30,026 bases of DNA from a virus: positions 1 through 30,026 of IMG/VR virus record IMGVR_UViG_3300020215_000115, one strand, 5' to 3'. The position numbers were made by a program, and so were the translations under genes. Under the pieces are notes generated by a model. That model was not told where the DNA came from and searched no databases. It worked only from the letters and a program-made list of their open reading frames with translations. Below, piece by piece: positions 28,787 through 30,026 of this stretch (positions are counted from its first letter, which is position 1; the number at the start of each line of letters is the position of its first letter).

Positions 28787-29723
28787 AAGCTAGCTCCGCC
28801 ATTCTTCGAGCAAATCCTTGGTAGCTGTACCGCTTACCGGCTTCAGTCTTTAACCATTGCCGCCCTTCATCGATCCGCCGTTCATGTGACCCGGCTCCAA
28901 TCCAGTTCAAACAATCGGGCCACGAGTTGAAGTGTCGAAAGTTGATATAGAGGTGCTTAGGAATGATCTCGCCGATATCAGGAGCGCCGAAATAGATCGG
29001 GACCACGCCAGCCACTAGGCAATCAATAATCTTCTCGGTCACGTAACCCGGCATGGCTAAGTTCTCGAAACACACCGCGTACTTATAATTCTCAATGCAA
29101 GCGATCTTGTCTCGGATTTCAGGCGCGTAACCCTGCGGCCAGCCCTTACCGTAGAGATCCATGATCCCAAGCGCGTCCTTGAGTGTCCCAATAACCGTAT
29201 AACGGTGATCTTGGAGCTGATTTTCTAGCGCAGCCTGATAGGACTTCGACCACGGGAGGACCCTGGAGCTGTAGTGCTTGTTACTAGCCACCATGACTAA
29301 AGGTCTTCGGAGGTTCCACGCCTTCGGAGTCTTAAACGTCATCTCCTCATCGAATGATGGAAATGGGATGCGCTCCCCGTGGGTGAAGGACCAGGTATGG
29401 CGGAAGAACTTCATGTCGGCTTCAATGCCGTCGTAAAAGTCAGGGACGTATAGGGGACTCTCTAAGCAGAATAGAACCGATCCTTGCGCTCCTCGCTCAA
29501 TGAGTTCGCGCCCATAACTCTCTTGATCCTCTTGAATGACATGGACCATGCCAGCGGGCATTTCCCTAGCCTCTTTACCAGCAACGACTTGATGACCTCT
29601 CTCTTCGGCCATTCTGATGAAGTGGGGAATCCAAGAAGCGCCGACGAACTGAGCGCAGTAGGTTGGGTCCTTAAGTTGGGACGTGCTTGCGTCACGTAGG
29701 GATGTGCAGAGGGCTAGGATCAC
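28779..29723 (-). CDS. GT10-family fucosyltransferase
   Basis: The 314-residue product carries the alpha-1,3-fucosyltransferase signature near residues 213-247: FENLAMPGYVTEKI with E220 and E230, then GVVPIYFGAPDI. This motif binds GDP-fucose. The N-terminal half has weaker similarity, as usual in this family, and contains a GT-B-like pattern. It should add fucose to a glycan, cytoplasmically. The start is GTG 29723, overlapping the terS stop as GTGA. A fucosyltransferase between terS and terL is unusual; it may modify the host lipopolysaccharide or fibres. The donor is inferred from family knowledge. Confidence 0.85.
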   Translation of the reverse strand: MILALCTSLRDASTSQLKDPTYCAQFVGASWIPHFIRMAEERGHQVVAGKEAREMPAGMVHVIQEDQESYGRELIERGAQGSVLFCLESPLYVPDFYDGIEADMKFFRHTWSFTHGERIPFPSFDEEMTFKTPKAWNLRRPLVMVASNKHYSSRVLPWSKSYQAALENQLQDHRYTVIGTLKDALGIMDLYGKGWPQGYAPEIRDKIACIENYKYAVCFENLAMPGYVTEKIIDCLVAGVVPIYFGAPDIGEIIPKHLYINFRHFNSWPDCLNWIGAGSHERRIDEGRQWLKTEAGKRYSYQGFARRMAELACA

Positions 29724-30026
29724 TTCGGAACCCCATTCATCTTGATATAGGTTTTGACGAACTCTTCGACCTTGGATTGGTCTTCGGAGACTTCTTTGAC
29801 CTCGACCTCATGGCGATCACCCCACTTGAATCGGTTCTTCATATTGAAGATCCAGAGCGTGGGATTCAGGCTGCGAATCACTACGTTTCCGTCGTCGCTC
29901 TTGATCGTTTCGTTGTACATTCCGTCGCGCCCAGCCTTGGCCCAGAAACGGTACGAAAGCATGTCACCGATTTTTTTGGCGTCTGAAAACTCTGGGAATT
30001 TACTCAGCCATTCATAAATCGTGCTA
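29720..30026 (-). CDS. terS: Terminase small subunit, C-terminal part (cut by window edge)
   Basis: The frame is open from the right edge and ends at 29720, leaving 101 residues. The edge sequence STIYEWLSKFPEFSDA is the helix-turn-helix end typical of small terminase proteins, which recognise phage DNA, and is followed by the LNPTLWIFNMKNRFKWGDR pattern found in this family (an A/P-x-x-W-x-L-K-N-R sequence). The C-terminal tail is acidic and may contact TerL. An ATG at 29962 is internal, not the start. It lies upstream of GT10 and TerL, the expected terS-terL order apart from the inserted genes. Confidence 0.78.
   Translation of the reverse strand, partial: STIYEWLSKFPEFSDAKKIGDMLSYRFWAKAGRDGMYNETIKSDDGNVVIRSLNPTLWIFNMKNRFKWGDRHEVEVKEVSEDQSKVEEFVKTYIKMNGVPK

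Noticed and set aside
29451-29466. Fifth copy of the leader element inside the GT10 gene
   Set aside because: It shares only AGTCCCCT and encodes LESPLY; no stem or gene start is present.

Overview
The window is a stretch of a tailed double-stranded DNA bacteriophage genome (or a prophage with that structural module). It is read almost entirely from the minus strand. Set against the transcription direction (right to left), it holds the 3' end of terS, a terminase large subunit encoded as two separate genes, a portal, a scaffold-like protein, an HK97-like major capsid protein, a head-tail adaptor, a T7 gp12/P22 gp10-like tail nozzle, Ala/Gly-rich internal virion or ejection proteins, and a lysis cassette. 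The short-tail set (adaptor, nozzle, ejection proteins; no tape measure or sheath seen) points to a podovirus-like virion. A lipobox protein and a spanin-like overlapping gene pair suggest a Gram-negative host. No tRNA, rRNA, CRISPR, integrase or insertion sequence was seen, and no stretch over 300 bases lacks a gene.

Layout: 1-1286 (+ strand) holds two accessory secreted/lipoprotein genes and a compact toxin-antitoxin-like pair (DUF4160 protein plus ribbon-helix-helix/BrnA-like protein) with a strong, apparently leaderless promoter. From 1283 onward everything is on the minus strand: a minimal HExxH zincin and a metallophosphoesterase (1283-2517), an RNA-switch-like leader (2516-2594), the lysis cassette (2631-3747), internal virion proteins (3744-7472), tail proteins (7486-10238), a two-headed glycosyltransferase (10522-12714), tail or head appendage proteins (12760-15978), head genes (16060-21429), three small genes (21510-22227), the TerL nuclease gene (22227-23015), an adhesin/glycosyltransferase cassette (23018-27643), two small genes (27618-27895), the TerL ATPase gene (27895-28614), a small Cys-rich gene, a GT10 fucosyltransferase and terS (29720 to the edge). 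Most neighbours are joined by ATGA, GTGA, TTGA or TAATG overlaps, so the block is one or a few long translationally coupled operons.

The most striking points are: (1) TerL is split exactly at the ATPase/nuclease linker, with a 4.9-kb host-recognition and glycosylation cassette between the halves; (2) a near-identical leader element with a stem whose sequence differs but still pairs occurs three times, each directly before a TTG-started gene (portal, scaffold, glycosyltransferase); (3) a leader before the metallophosphoesterase can form two mutually exclusive RNA structures, one hiding its ribosome binding site; (4) three glycosyltransferase genes lie among the structural genes. All functions are assigned by reading motifs and context; no database search was run.
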